From: Bacteroidota bacterium
Lineage (GTDB): Bacteria; Bacteroidota; Bacteroidia; Chitinophagales; Saprospiraceae
Length of the DNA: 64,000 nt
NCBI GenBank assembly: GCA_016124585.1
Contig: WGNL01000036.1
Coordinates: forward strand, 1-64,000
Reading direction: 5' to 3'
The stretch's first letter is position 1, and each line of letters begins with the position of its first letter. Of this stretch, positions 1-8,295 are shown one piece after another. The position numbers and the translations under genes were made by a program. The notes beneath the pieces were generated by a model. It was not told the DNA's origin. It was given only the letters and a program-made list of their open reading frames with translations, and ran no database searches.

Positions 1-100
1 CCACAAGGTACTCCTGCACGACCTTCCTTTTAAATGGCACGCTGTACTTTTTCTTTCCGGCAACGACTTTTGCAGCTTCGTCTTTCCGCTTGGTTTCCAT
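1..100 (-). CDS. N-terminus of a transposase OrfA-like (IS3-type) protein, cut by window edge
   Basis: Reading leftward from an ATG at 100, 33 codons are open to the window edge. The peptide begins METKRKDEAAK and continues KKYSVPFKRKVVQEYL. The FKRKVVQEYL phrase is typical of the first helix of IS3-family OrfA / HTH_Tnp_1 proteins, small DNA-binding subunits that join OrfB to make the transposase. Nothing beyond the first helix is visible, so a regulator with a similar start cannot be excluded. Confidence 0.5.
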   Translation of the reverse strand, partial: METKRKDEAAKVVAGKKKYSVPFKRKVVQEYLV

Positions 101-215
101 TGCGTTGTGGATTGAGTGTAGACGTATAGCCGGACGTGACCTTAATTAATATAATGTTGATTATGTTGAATTGAAATAAAACTTGTTGTGTCTTGTCCTG
201 AAAATAGTTGATTAA
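1..215 (-). mobile_element. Probable left end of an IS3-like insertion sequence
   Basis: The region from the OrfA-like start (100) to about 215 is A+T-rich and codes for nothing, as expected between OrfA and an IS terminus. Around 188-212 the sequence contains TGTCTTGTCCTGAAAATAG, which resembles an IS3-type end. The exact boundary and any target duplication cannot be fixed because the other end lies outside the window. Confidence 0.3.
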
Positions 216-247
216 AAATTGGCAAAGGCGGGTAGAAAGACAACAGC

Positions 248-1201
248 TCACCTCACCACCGGCAGCTCCACAAACCCCTCCCTGTTCCAGGCCTGCATAT
301 TTTCCCGAAAAAACGCATCGCAGTACAGGCAGACGTTTTGCAGCGCCTCCGTCCTCGCCCGTGCGTCCGCCTCGCTGATGCCGAGGTGCTCGCCCATGCG
401 CCAGGGGTCGCCCTCGTTCAGTTTTTGGAAAACGGGGTGTTTGGAAACCCGCTCCAGCACATCCGCCATCCGCTCTGTGCGGGCATCGCCCATCGGGAAC
501 TTCGTGCCGGGGCAGCAGGGGTTGATGCGCCAAAGCTGGATGCTGATTTCCTGCGGGATGTCGTCGTAGCCGCCGAGGAAGTTTCTGGCACCGGAGAGGA
601 TGGTGCAGAAGTTGTGCTGCGGGTCACGCATCCAAATGCCCTTTTCCACGGCCCGGCCCCGTGCCCAGTTGCCGCCGAGCCACATCTCCTCGGTGGCGCC
701 CCAGTAGCCCCAGCTCAGGGGGCGGTCGAGCAGGTAGTCGTCCTTGGCGAGCAGGGGGTCTTTGTGGTCGCTGCGCACGCCCTGCGCCTCGAAGAGCGCC
801 GCCAGTTTGTCGAGCCGTGCCCCTGCGTGCTTGTGGTAGCGGTCAATGCTGGCGATGTCGAACCGGGTGATGCCCTTCTCGATGAGCGTGGCGAGGATTT
901 CCTCCGTGAGCAGGTCGCCGTTGGTTTGGAGCATGATTTGGGTGCGGTCGGCGTAGCGTTCCCGCAGTCGGTCGAGGATGGCGTAGAGCAGTTTGCGCTC
1001 CGCCAAAGGCTCGCCGCCGGAGAGGATGAGGCGGTCAATGCGGTCGGGCAGGTTTCCGATGATGGACATACATTCCTCCTCGCTGATGCGGGCGCCCTTC
1101 GGGCCGCTCAGGTTGTAGCAATGGTCGCATTGGTCGTTGCAAAGCTGCGTGAAGACCCAGTAGAGGCTCTCGCAATGGTTGAAGTCAGATTTCATGGTCA
1201 T
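248..1201 (-). CDS. Radical SAM protein downstream of the YnjBCD-like transporter
   Basis: A 317-residue radical SAM enzyme. The [4Fe-4S]/SAM motif CNDQCDHC is at residues 21-28 and the SAM-binding SGGEPL at about 62-67. Extra cysteines near the C-terminus (FCT, INPCCPG, CLYC at 291-294) suggest auxiliary cluster binding, as in SPASM/Twitch enzymes, though the spacing is not canonical. I chose the ATG at 1201 because it overlaps the ATPase stop as ATGA; a TTG at 1216 is also open. It is the last gene of the operon. The substrate is unknown: genomic context suggests modification of whatever the transporter imports, or use of it as a cofactor, but this is inference. Confidence 0.85.
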   Translation of the reverse strand: MTMKSDFNHCESLYWVFTQLCNDQCDHCYNLSGPKGARISEEECMSIIGNLPDRIDRLILSGGEPLAERKLLYAILDRLRERYADRTQIMLQTNGDLLTEEILATLIEKGITRFDIASIDRYHKHAGARLDKLAALFEAQGVRSDHKDPLLAKDDYLLDRPLSWGYWGATEEMWLGGNWARGRAVEKGIWMRDPQHNFCTILSGARNFLGGYDDIPQEISIQLWRINPCCPGTKFPMGDARTERMADVLERVSKHPVFQKLNEGDPWRMGEHLGISEADARARTEALQNVCLYCDAFFRENMQAWNREGFVELPVVR

Positions 1202-1917
1202 TTTAAGTTTGCCCAAAAGCCGATTTCCTCTTGAACCCCCGTCCGGGCATCCCGCACGAAGTCGCTTTTGGTTTCATATTTTTTCAAAATACCGTCCTGC
1301 ATCAGGGCGATTTCGTCGCCCATGAGAAGGGCTTCCTTGAGGTCGTGCGTGACGAAGACGGTGGTGATTTTGAACGCCGCCACCATTCGTTTCAGCAGTA
1401 CCTGCATCGCCGAGCGGGTCTCCGAGTCGAGCGCCCCGAACGGCTCGTCGAGCAGCAGCACCTGCGGCTCCACGATGAGCGCCCGCCCGAAGGCGACCCG
1501 CTGCCGTTGCCCGCCGGAAAGTTGGCCCGGCATTTTTTTCGACTGCCCGCCGAGTTCGAGGCTGTCGAGCATTTCTGCCGTTTTTTGGCGGATTTCCAGT
1601 TCCGGCAATTTCCGCAGCCGAAGCCCGAAGGCGATGTTCTCGAAGGCGTTGAGGTGCGGGAACAGCAGCGGCTCCTGATAGAGGTAAACGATATTCCGTT
1701 GATGGGCAGGTACGCCGTTCATCGCCCTGCCGCCGAGTTCCACCGTGCCGCTATCAGGTGTCTCCAGCCCGGCGATGATTTTGAGCAAGGTGGTCTTTCC
1801 GCTGCCGGAACGGCCCAGCACGCTCATCATGCGGTGGTCATCGAGGGCGAAGCTTAGGTCTTGGAGTACCCGCTCCTTGCCGAAGGATTTGGATAGGTTG
1901 GTTGTTTTTAGAAACAT
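1198..1917 (-). CDS. ABC transporter ATP-binding protein, YnjD-like
   Basis: A 239-residue ABC ATPase of the Fe/thiamine/sulfate-type importer class. Walker A GRSGSGKT lies at residues 35-42, the signature LSGGQRQ near 132, Walker B VLLLDEPFG near 153 and the switch histidine in VTHD near 190. It would energise the two permeases at 3711-5323. The DUF262 gene separates it from them (16 bp upstream gap), so the transporter genes remain co-directional although split. The YnjD label rests on the partner YnjB-like binding protein, not on a feature unique to this chain. Confidence 0.9.
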   Translation of the reverse strand: MFLKTTNLSKSFGKERVLQDLSFALDDHRMMSVLGRSGSGKTTLLKIIAGLETPDSGTVELGGRAMNGVPAHQRNIVYLYQEPLLFPHLNAFENIAFGLRLRKLPELEIRQKTAEMLDSLELGGQSKKMPGQLSGGQRQRVAFGRALIVEPQVLLLDEPFGALDSETRSAMQVLLKRMVAAFKITTVFVTHDLKEALLMGDEIALMQDGILKKYETKSDFVRDARTGVQEEIGFWANLK

Positions 1918-1933
1918 GATGGCAAGTGTGGGG

Positions 1934-3670
1934 TTAGATATTGTCCAAATTCCAAATTTCAGCGGCAGCTTTTACCATAGCATCCTGCCGCTTGGAAATG
2001 GCGGCGACATCCCAAATTGGGTTTGACTTGTCATGTACAAACGCAATAATTTCCTTTTGCTGGTTTAAGAGATTATCCCTGCCGTAAGATTCTAATTTAT
2101 GCTTGAATGGTTTGTTCCCTATTGAACTGTTATGCTTTTGGGAAATGAGCATTAAATTGCCAACACAATTCAGCCACCCGCCTGAAATTATTCCTTTTTC
2201 AGGATTTTCTCTGTCATCATAAATACCATAACCATGAGAAACTGCGTCGCCATTAGTTTCTGTAGCCGGAGCAATATGTTCAATGCTTTCATTGCTAATC
2301 AAGTCTGAGAATGTTACTTTGTGGGGTACGGGATGGTTTTCGTTACTGATATAGAGTTCATATTTCCAAAGGAAGTAATTATCAACCCGGTTTCTGTAAA
2401 AATGACCGCTAAGGTATTGGTGCATTGAATTGTCGTTCCAGTAACTCCACCACCAATTGTTTTGGATATTCCAAATAATATCACCGATGATTTTATCAAT
2501 ATTCCCATCTGAGTTTAAGGATACTAAAAAAGGATTTAGCCGTGATTCAAGCTCTGCCCGACCTCCACGCAGGAGGTAGCGGAATGTGATATTTTCCAGT
2601 AGCCGGATAAGCCGATTTTTCGTTTCCTCGTTAGCATTAAGCCTCCTTGCTTGAATAAGAAAGGGAAACGAAAGCGCCATATTCCCAAGGTAGAACAGGT
2701 CTTTTATTGAGCTATTGTCGCTCTTTTCTATTCTCTCGACGGTCTCAAATGCTTGGGACAATCCAGCAACAAAATCTTTAATCCAATCTGCCTTCCCTGT
2801 TTCCAGAGTTGCTATTTTGTCCTTGATTCCTTTAACGGTTTCCTCGCTGTAATAACCCTTGCCGCTCATTGCTCGCCAGTAATAATTCAGCACTTCGTCC
2901 TCATACAGGTTAATCCGAACAATTTGCTTGTAAATCGTTGAAAACTCCTCTTCAAGATAGCCAATATTCTCTTCGATTTTTTCTTCAGAACTACTTGACA
3001 AGTAGATTTGAAGCATGAAGAAAGCCTTGATTATTTCCAATTTGGACAGGTCTTTTCCCCTATCATTTTGAAAGGCAAAAACTTGGGTGGCTTGCACTTT
3101 ACTTGTGACCACATATTCTGTGATGGTGGCGTTTTCAACCAAAGAGCACCAGCTTTCCAATTCCTCAACTGTTGCTTTTGAAAAGGTTTTTTCAAAAATC
3201 TCTTTAGCACCTCGTATCCTGATTATTGATGCCGTTTTGAGTTCTTGCGAGTGGCTGGGCTTTGCTTCGATTATCTCCTCGATGAAAAAGTTGTTGTCAT
3301 CTTTTACGGTCTTGAATTTTTGTGTTTCCTTTCGCAAATCTTTCAGGTAATAGTCCTGAATATCAGCTAAATCAAGCGAAACGTTCTCCCCGTTGTCTTT
3401 TCTTTTTTCCAGCTCTTTTTTCAAGACGCTGAAGAAGATTATTGAGGTTGTCAATCGCTGTTGTCCATCAATAACATAAAGGATGTTCTCTTCCTTTTTT
3501 TCGAAAATGAAATGACCTAAATAGTATTTCTTACCCGCATTTTTCAGGTCTTCAATAAACTGGTTGATTTGTTTTTCTTCCCAAGAATAGGCTCTTTGAT
3601 AAGAGGGGATTTCGAACCTTCTGTTCTTGCTGTCAAACAATTTGCTTAAGGTAAGTTCCTCTTGATTCAT
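1934..3670 (-). CDS. DUF262/DUF1524 protein (GmrSD-like type IV restriction / anti-phage nuclease)
   Basis: A 578-residue protein with both halves of the GmrSD-type architecture on one chain. The N-terminal DUF262 part has YQRAYSWEEKQI and the hallmark DGQQRLTT at about 79-86, a ParB/Srx-like NTP-dependent fold. The C-terminal DUF1524 His-Me nuclease part has IEHIAP followed by WLNCVGNLMLIS and a conserved Asn/pF/K tail. Related proteins cleave modified (e.g. glucosylated) phage DNA. The gene is clearly A+T-richer than the transporter genes on both sides and lies precisely between permease and ATPase genes, which points to acquisition by transfer. The upstream gap of 40 bp may contain its own promoter. 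Target modification is unknown. Confidence 0.85.
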   Translation of the reverse strand: MNQEELTLSKLFDSKNRRFEIPSYQRAYSWEEKQINQFIEDLKNAGKKYYLGHFIFEKKEENILYVIDGQQRLTTSIIFFSVLKKELEKRKDNGENVSLDLADIQDYYLKDLRKETQKFKTVKDDNNFFIEEIIEAKPSHSQELKTASIIRIRGAKEIFEKTFSKATVEELESWCSLVENATITEYVVTSKVQATQVFAFQNDRGKDLSKLEIIKAFFMLQIYLSSSSEEKIEENIGYLEEEFSTIYKQIVRINLYEDEVLNYYWRAMSGKGYYSEETVKGIKDKIATLETGKADWIKDFVAGLSQAFETVERIEKSDNSSIKDLFYLGNMALSFPFLIQARRLNANEETKNRLIRLLENITFRYLLRGGRAELESRLNPFLVSLNSDGNIDKIIGDIIWNIQNNWWWSYWNDNSMHQYLSGHFYRNRVDNYFLWKYELYISNENHPVPHKVTFSDLISNESIEHIAPATETNGDAVSHGYGIYDDRENPEKGIISGGWLNCVGNLMLISQKHNSSIGNKPFKHKLESYGRDNLLNQQKEIIAFVHDKSNPIWDVAAISKRQDAMVKAAAEIWNLDNI

Positions 3671-3710
3671 ATCATTGAATTTAAAAATGTAAATGTATTT
3701 GGTTCTTTCC

Positions 3711-4466
3711 TTAATTCTTGAACAACATCTGTTTATTCACCCACAACAACCCCACCAGCGGCAGCACCAGTAGCACCCCTGCCAACGCCGCATAAAAAAT
3801 ATTCGCTTCGCCGATGTACTGGAACACCTTTACCGTCAGCGTCTGCACCTTGCCCACCCCGATGAGCGTCGTCAGGCCGTACTCGAACCACGAGATGAGG
3901 AAGGTTTGGAAAAAACAGACGAGCAGCGCCCCCTTTGCCGCAGGCAGCAGCACCCGCCGGAAGGTCTGCCAGCCGTTGCCGCCAAGGGTCGCCGATAGCT
4001 GCTCCATCGCCCGCATCCGGTCGTTCCAAAAGCCCGTGAATAGGATGACCCCGAACGGGTAGGCGATGAACAATTGCGCCAGCATCACACCGCCCACCTT
4101 GCCCGCCAGCCCCAGCCGCAGGAAGTAAAATTGCAGCGTGGCGGCGAGTATGACCGGGGCGAAGACATAAGGAAAATAGGCGACCATCAGCAGCCGCTCC
4201 CGCCAGCGGTGGTAGGCTATGTGCCTTGCCGTGAAAAAACTCAGCCCGGTGGCGACGGTGGCAATGCCCACCGAAATACTCAGCGAACGCAACAGGCTTT
4301 GTGCTAAATCGGATTGCGAAGCGAGCAAAAAATGCCAGTTCTCCAGCGTCCAAGTGGTGGGCAGCACGGCAGGGAAACGCCAGTTCTGTCCCAGGGACAG
4401 CGCCAGCAGGAAGGCGAAGGGGAACAGCACGGCGGCTGCGAGGAGGTATTTTGCCAATGCCTTCAT
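3711..4466 (-). CDS. ABC transporter permease, second subunit (YnjC C-half-like)
   Basis: A 251-residue inner-membrane protein with about six hydrophobic segments, beginning MKALAKYLLAAAVLFPFAFL. The ARHIAY and ATLGGNGWQTFRRVLLPAA region near residues 150-170 is the EAA loop that contacts the ATPase. Its ATG overlaps the stop of the preceding permease by 4 bp. In E. coli YnjC both permease halves are fused; here they are separate genes. A DUF262 gene follows 40 bp downstream instead of the ATPase. Confidence 0.85.
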   Translation of the reverse strand: MKALAKYLLAAAVLFPFAFLLALSLGQNWRFPAVLPTTWTLENWHFLLASQSDLAQSLLRSLSISVGIATVATGLSFFTARHIAYHRWRERLLMVAYFPYVFAPVILAATLQFYFLRLGLAGKVGGVMLAQLFIAYPFGVILFTGFWNDRMRAMEQLSATLGGNGWQTFRRVLLPAAKGALLVCFFQTFLISWFEYGLTTLIGVGKVQTLTVKVFQYIGEANIFYAALAGVLLVLPLVGLLWVNKQMLFKN

Positions 4467-5323
4467 GCCGTAGTTGTTTTTTCTGTTTTACTCCGCAACA
4501 ACAGCACCACCGCCCCCACCACGAAAACCGAGTACAGCACCCCCACCACATACGCCTGCGGCATGTCCGCTAAGTCGAACCGCTGGAGCTTGCGGATGGT
4601 CAGCACCGACACCATCTGCGGCGACTGGCTGCCCAGCAGCAGCGGGATTTCGTAGCTGCCCATCACGAAAATGAAGTACAGCACCAGCGTCGGGAACGAC
4701 TGCCGCAACAGCACTGGCACGATGACCCGCCTTGCCGACTGCCGGGCCGTTGCGCCCAGTGTTGCCGCCAATTGGGCGTACTCGCCGAGGCGCTCGCTTT
4801 GGTAGAGGTTTGAAAACAGGATGATGAAAAACGGCGTCGCCATGAGCACGTGCGCAGCGATGATGCCCACGCCCCAGGGGTCGTTCACCCAGTTGGGGAA
4901 GCCCTCGATGCCGCCCGTCAGCCCCAGCCGGAACGCCAGCCTCGATGCCAGTCCCGCCCCGGAAAGCGTCTGGAAAACGAGGAACGCCACTACCATCGCT
5001 GGCAGCGCCAGCGGCAGGTAAATCAGCCACGACAGGATGCCCCGTTGCCACCGTTCCTGCCCGCGGACCACGGCAGCCAATGCCAGCCCCAGCGCCAAGC
5101 CGATGCTGCAAGCCGCCACCCAAAAGCTGAAACCGAGCGACCGCCAAAACTCGCTGCCCGTCAGCACCTCGCCCCAATGCGCCGGGGTGAAGCCCTTTGG
5201 CCCGATGCCCGCCAGCCCCGTGCTGTGCAGCAGCGAGTAACCAATGCCCAGCACGAGCGGCAGCCCGGTCAGGGCGAGGAACAGCCCAAGGCTTGCGTAT
5301 TTGCTGTTAAATCTCCCAACCAT
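4463..5323 (-). CDS. ABC transporter permease, first subunit (YnjC N-half-like)
   Basis: A 286-residue permease with six or more membrane segments (for example LFLALTGLPLVLGIGY near the start and LPLALPAMVVAFLVF mid-protein). The EAA-type loop reads AATLGATARQSARRVIVP at about residues 192-210. It pairs with the following permease to form the channel of a YnjB-dependent importer. The start overlaps the end of the TIGR04282 gene by 17 bp, indicating translational coupling. Confidence 0.85.
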   Translation of the reverse strand: MVGRFNSKYASLGLFLALTGLPLVLGIGYSLLHSTGLAGIGPKGFTPAHWGEVLTGSEFWRSLGFSFWVAACSIGLALGLALAAVVRGQERWQRGILSWLIYLPLALPAMVVAFLVFQTLSGAGLASRLAFRLGLTGGIEGFPNWVNDPWGVGIIAAHVLMATPFFIILFSNLYQSERLGEYAQLAATLGATARQSARRVIVPVLLRQSFPTLVLYFIFVMGSYEIPLLLGSQSPQMVSVLTIRKLQRFDLADMPQAYVVGVLYSVFVVGAVVLLLRSKTEKTTTA

Positions 5324-5897
5324 GTTTTATCCAGTCTTCTGCGTAATCAATATCGGACAGCACGGGCAGTTGGTGGCAGGTCATGCCCAGCCGCCCGATG
5401 GCTTCCATCGTTTGTGAAAAAACCGCTGTTGTGCTCCATTCGATGCCCCGGAAAACGGCAGGCTCGAAGGCGTTCATGCCCAGGAGGTAGTAGCCGCCGT
5501 CGTCCGTGCCGCCGATGGTGAAGTCGTGGTCAGCCAGGTTTTCAAAAGCCTCCATGATGATGGCGGGCGTGATACCCGGCACGTCGCTGCCCATGATGAC
5601 CGCCTGTTGGTGCTGCCGCAAGACCTGCTCGAAAGCATCGCCCATCCGTTCTCCTAAATCGCCACTGTACTGTAGTTTTTTGGTGAAATGGGTGGGCAAC
5701 CACTCGTCATTTTCCTCGATGAAATCGCTGTAAAACAGGTACTTGGCAACGGGCAGCGGCTCCGTCACCTGCCGGATGCGTTCGAGCAATGCCCGGTAAA
5801 CTTGCAGCGCCATTTCGTCGCCGAGGGTAGCAGCGAGGCGGGTCTTGACCTTGCCGGGGATGGGGTTTTTGATGAAGATGATAAGGGCGTCCCGCAT
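5307..5897 (-). CDS. TIGR04282-family (DUF2064) glycosyl/nucleotidyltransferase-like protein
   Basis: A 196-residue GT-A-fold protein. The N-terminal nucleotide-binding motif PIPGKVKTRLA (about residues 12-22) is intact, followed by GSDVPGI near 100 and GGTDDGGYYLLG near 130. Family members are predicted nucleotide-sugar transferases of uncertain substrate that often occur near arsenosugar- or cofactor-type loci. Here the gene is embedded in the transporter operon, 3 bp after the binding-protein gene and overlapping the first permease, so a role linked to the imported compound is plausible. A second, degenerate homologue lies at 14300-15028. Confidence 0.85.
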   Translation of the reverse strand: MRDALIIFIKNPIPGKVKTRLAATLGDEMALQVYRALLERIRQVTEPLPVAKYLFYSDFIEENDEWLPTHFTKKLQYSGDLGERMGDAFEQVLRQHQQAVIMGSDVPGITPAIIMEAFENLADHDFTIGGTDDGGYYLLGMNAFEPAVFRGIEWSTTAVFSQTMEAIGRLGMTCHQLPVLSDIDYAEDWIKHGWEI

Positions 5898-5900
5898 GGT

Positions 5901-7109
5901 TTATTGCTCGATGATTTGTTCCCTGAAATCTTTTGCCAGCCGAATCATGTACTCAGGCGCCAGTTCCCGCAGGGCGAGTTTTTGCAGTTCGGAGCGGGGC
6001 GGGGCGTATTGGCGGGCGGCGAGGCTTTCAAACTTCGGCTTCCATTCGGCGGGTAATTTGTCGAGGTCAAGTACGGTGCCGTCGCCCCACACTTCCTGTT
6101 TTTGTTTTTCCAGTTGCGCCTCCGGCGAAATGAGAAAGTTAGCCACCACGGCAGCCCCCGCCTTGTTGCCCGATAGCTTTGGGATGCCCATGTAGTGCGA
6201 ATTTTGGATACTGCCAAAATCCGGCACGTAAGCCCTTGCCGTGGGCGGGAACAAGCCCTGCCTCACCTTGCTGTCCACCTCGTTGTCGTTGTTGGTGAGG
6301 GAGAACCAGAGTTCGCCGTTGGAAAAAAGCTGGTGCATGGGCGCACGGGAATCGGGGAAAGTCTTGCCCTCCTTCCAGAGGTAGGGCTGTATTTCCCGGA
6401 GGTAAGCCCAAAGCTGCGCACTGGTTTGTTGGTATTTTTTTTCGTCGAAAGCGCCGTCGAGGGCATTGCCGCCCCCGGCGATGTCAATCAGCAGCGACTT
6501 GAGGAAGGTCAGCCCGGTGAACTGCGTGTCGAAGGTGAATTTGCCGGGGTGCGCCTTCACGAAAGCCGCCAATGCCTCCCGTCTGCGGGGCGGGTCTTTG
6601 ACGAACTCGCTGTTGTAAATCAGCGTCATTTGCACGTTGCCCCAGGGGCATTCGTAGCCGTCCACCGGCTGCTGGAAGTCGGTATTGATGAACGGGTTTT
6701 GGAAGTCAATCAGTTGGGCATTGGGCAGCCTGTCCGTCCACGGCCCGAAGAGGGCGTCAACCTGCCGGAGCTGGTAAAACGTTTCGCCGTTAATCCACAT
6801 CAGGTCGAGTTCGCTGGTAGTTTTTCCGGCTTCCATTTCGGTCATCAGCGTCTGCACGATGGCGTTGCCCTGCCCGGAGGCGATTTCGAGTGAGATGCCG
6901 AACTGCTCCTTCACCGCCGGGGCGACGTACCGCTGCATGTAGGCGTTGATGAGCGGGTCGCCCTGCCACATCATCAGGTGGACGGTGCTGCCCTGCGCCT
7001 GTTGGAGCACCTGCTCCCAAGTGAGGGCGGTGGCGTCAGAGGCGGGCTGCTGGGGGGCGTTGGTGCAGGCAGCGAGGAAAACAAGTGCGAGTAATAGGAT
7101 TCGATGCAT
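5901..7109 (-). CDS. ABC transporter substrate-binding lipoprotein, YnjB-like
   Basis: A 402-residue extracytoplasmic solute-binding protein. The signal peptide ends in a lipobox (LALVFLAAC), so it should be lipid-anchored. YnjB-like phrases follow: VHLMMWQGDPLINAYMQ, ELDLMWINGETFYQLR and VDGYECPWGNVQM. It is the first gene of the minus-strand operon leading through TIGR04282, two permeases, DUF262, ATPase and radical SAM. The E. coli YnjB ligand is not firmly known, so I assign none. The upstream region contains a GAAATT-type tandem repeat rather than an obvious promoter. Confidence 0.88.
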   Translation of the reverse strand: MHRILLLALVFLAACTNAPQQPASDATALTWEQVLQQAQGSTVHLMMWQGDPLINAYMQRYVAPAVKEQFGISLEIASGQGNAIVQTLMTEMEAGKTTSELDLMWINGETFYQLRQVDALFGPWTDRLPNAQLIDFQNPFINTDFQQPVDGYECPWGNVQMTLIYNSEFVKDPPRRREALAAFVKAHPGKFTFDTQFTGLTFLKSLLIDIAGGGNALDGAFDEKKYQQTSAQLWAYLREIQPYLWKEGKTFPDSRAPMHQLFSNGELWFSLTNNDNEVDSKVRQGLFPPTARAYVPDFGSIQNSHYMGIPKLSGNKAGAAVVANFLISPEAQLEKQKQEVWGDGTVLDLDKLPAEWKPKFESLAARQYAPPRSELQKLALRELAPEYMIRLAKDFREQIIEQ

Positions 7110-7202
7110 TGGAAATTAGAAATTGGAAATTGAGAAATCGAAGATTCACGCAAGTAAATTATGAAATTGAGACTCCAGACAAATTTCTAATCTTCCAATT
7201 TC
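7110..7202. repeat. GAAATT-type short tandem repeat in inverted arrangement
   Basis: Left run GGAAATTAGAAATTGGAAA just upstream of the binding-protein start (7110-7138), and an inverted run near 7180-7202. The right run encodes the last residues (VKLED and stop) of the DUF1348 protein. Similar runs occur at 7618-7645, 43203-43230 and 45005-45085. Confidence 0.6.
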
Positions 7203-7606
7203 ACCCGCCGCTCCTCCTCCCTAATCGGCAAATCGTTGATGCTGGCGAAGCGCTTCCGCATCAGCCCCTGCTCATCGAATTCCCAGTTTTCGTTGCCGTA
7301 GCTGCGGAACCATTGTCCGCTGTCGTCGTGCCATTCGTACTCGAAGCGCACGGCGATGCGGTTGTCCATAAACGCCCAAAGCTCTTTTTTCAGGCGGTAG
7401 CCGATTTCTTTTGCCCATTTGCGGCGCAGGAACTGGCGCACTTCCTCCCTGCCGTGGAGGAACTCGGAGCGGTTGCGCCACTCGGTGTCCTCGCTGTACG
7501 CTAGGGCGACCCGGTCGGTGTCTTTGGAGTTCCAGGCATCTTCGGCGAGCTGGACTTTCTGACGGGCAGTTTCGAGGGTGAACGGTGGTTTGATGATATT
7601 GGACAT
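7187..7606 (-). CDS. DUF1348 / NTF2-like family protein
   Basis: A 139-residue cytoplasmic protein matching the DUF1348 branch of the NTF2-like (SnoaL) fold: [57 protein letters not shown]. The length is typical. The function of the family is unknown; NTF2-like folds commonly bind small hydrophobic ligands. The last five residues and stop are encoded by one arm of the GAAATT repeat, suggesting the C-terminus has been altered by that element. It is transcribed toward the binding-protein gene, 77 bp upstream of it. Confidence 0.8.
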   Translation of the reverse strand: MSNIIKPPFTLETARQKVQLAEDAWNSKDTDRVALAYSEDTEWRNRSEFLHGREEVRQFLRRKWAKEIGYRLKKELWAFMDNRIAVRFEYEWHDDSGQWFRSYGNENWEFDEQGLMRKRFASINDLPIREEERRVKLED

Positions 7607-7617
7607 GGTAGCTAAAA

Positions 7618-7645
7618 TTGAGAAATTAGAAATTATGAAATTGAG
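7618..7645. repeat. GAAATT-type short tandem repeat
   Basis: Sequence TTGAGAAATTAGAAATTATG lies between the DUF1348 start and the DinB stop. It is the same degenerate repeat unit as at 7110. Confidence 0.5.
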
Positions 7646-7649
7646 GCCC

Positions 7650-8165
7650 TCACCAGCCCCGGTAATCGGGCGGTTCTATCCCGTTTAGCCGTAGGTAAAC
7701 CACGAGTTGCCCCCGGTGGTGGGTCAGGTGGTCGTTCATCAGGGTCAGGATTTGGCGCTTGGTCATCGGTCCGGCGAAGAACTCGACCTTTTCCTCCAAT
7801 TGCTCCGGCGTTAGGGCTGCGGCGGCTTTTCCGGCATGGTCGAATGCCTGTTGCAGCAGGGTGATAATTTCCGTTTTAGTCAAATCCTCTCGTTTAAGGT
7901 CATGGTCGAAGCTGCCGCCGCCGAGGTAGTCCCGACTGAGCCAGGTCATGTTCGACATGATGTGCAGCAACTGTTTCCCGAAGGTCATCTCCGCCTCGGT
8001 CGGCTTAAAGCCGTAGCCGTATTCGGGCATTGCTTCCGCCACCTCGATGGTGTAGCTGGCGGCGTTCTGCCATTTTTGCTGGAACTCCGGCAGGTAGCCC
8101 GTTTGGGCGGTGGCCGTGGTCGCCAGGGTGGTGGCGAGGAGTAGGATGAGTAAAATATGCTTCAT
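7650..8165 (-). CDS. Secreted DinB-family protein
   Basis: A 171-residue protein with a Sec signal peptide ([21 protein letters not shown]). The four-helix DinB/YfiT-type fold is indicated by the metal-ligand pattern [16 protein letters not shown] near residues 68-84 and the C-terminal [17 protein letters not shown]. DinB-like proteins bind a divalent metal through three histidines and are often thiol transferases or of unknown role. Export is unusual but common in Bacteroidota paralogues. It is the first gene before the DUF1348 gene on the same strand, 44 bp away. Confidence 0.85.
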   Translation of the reverse strand: MKHILLILLLATTLATTATAQTGYLPEFQQKWQNAASYTIEVAEAMPEYGYGFKPTEAEMTFGKQLLHIMSNMTWLSRDYLGGGSFDHDLKREDLTKTEIITLLQQAFDHAGKAAAALTPEQLEEKVEFFAGPMTKRQILTLMNDHLTHHRGQLVVYLRLNGIEPPDYRGW

Positions 8166-8295
8166 TGAAGATGGATAAACTATGCCCTAACCATTTTGCT
8201 TACGCAAAGTACGCTGGGCGAAACTGTGCCTTGTTTTTAGTAGCGTAAAAAGCCGGGTTAATGTTCCTGCGTGGACATTTGAGAAAGTTGTTGCT

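Noticed and set aside
338-1234. 298-codon plus-strand frame opposite the radical SAM gene
   Set aside because: The minus strand encodes an intact CxxxCxxC enzyme; the plus frame has no recognisable feature.
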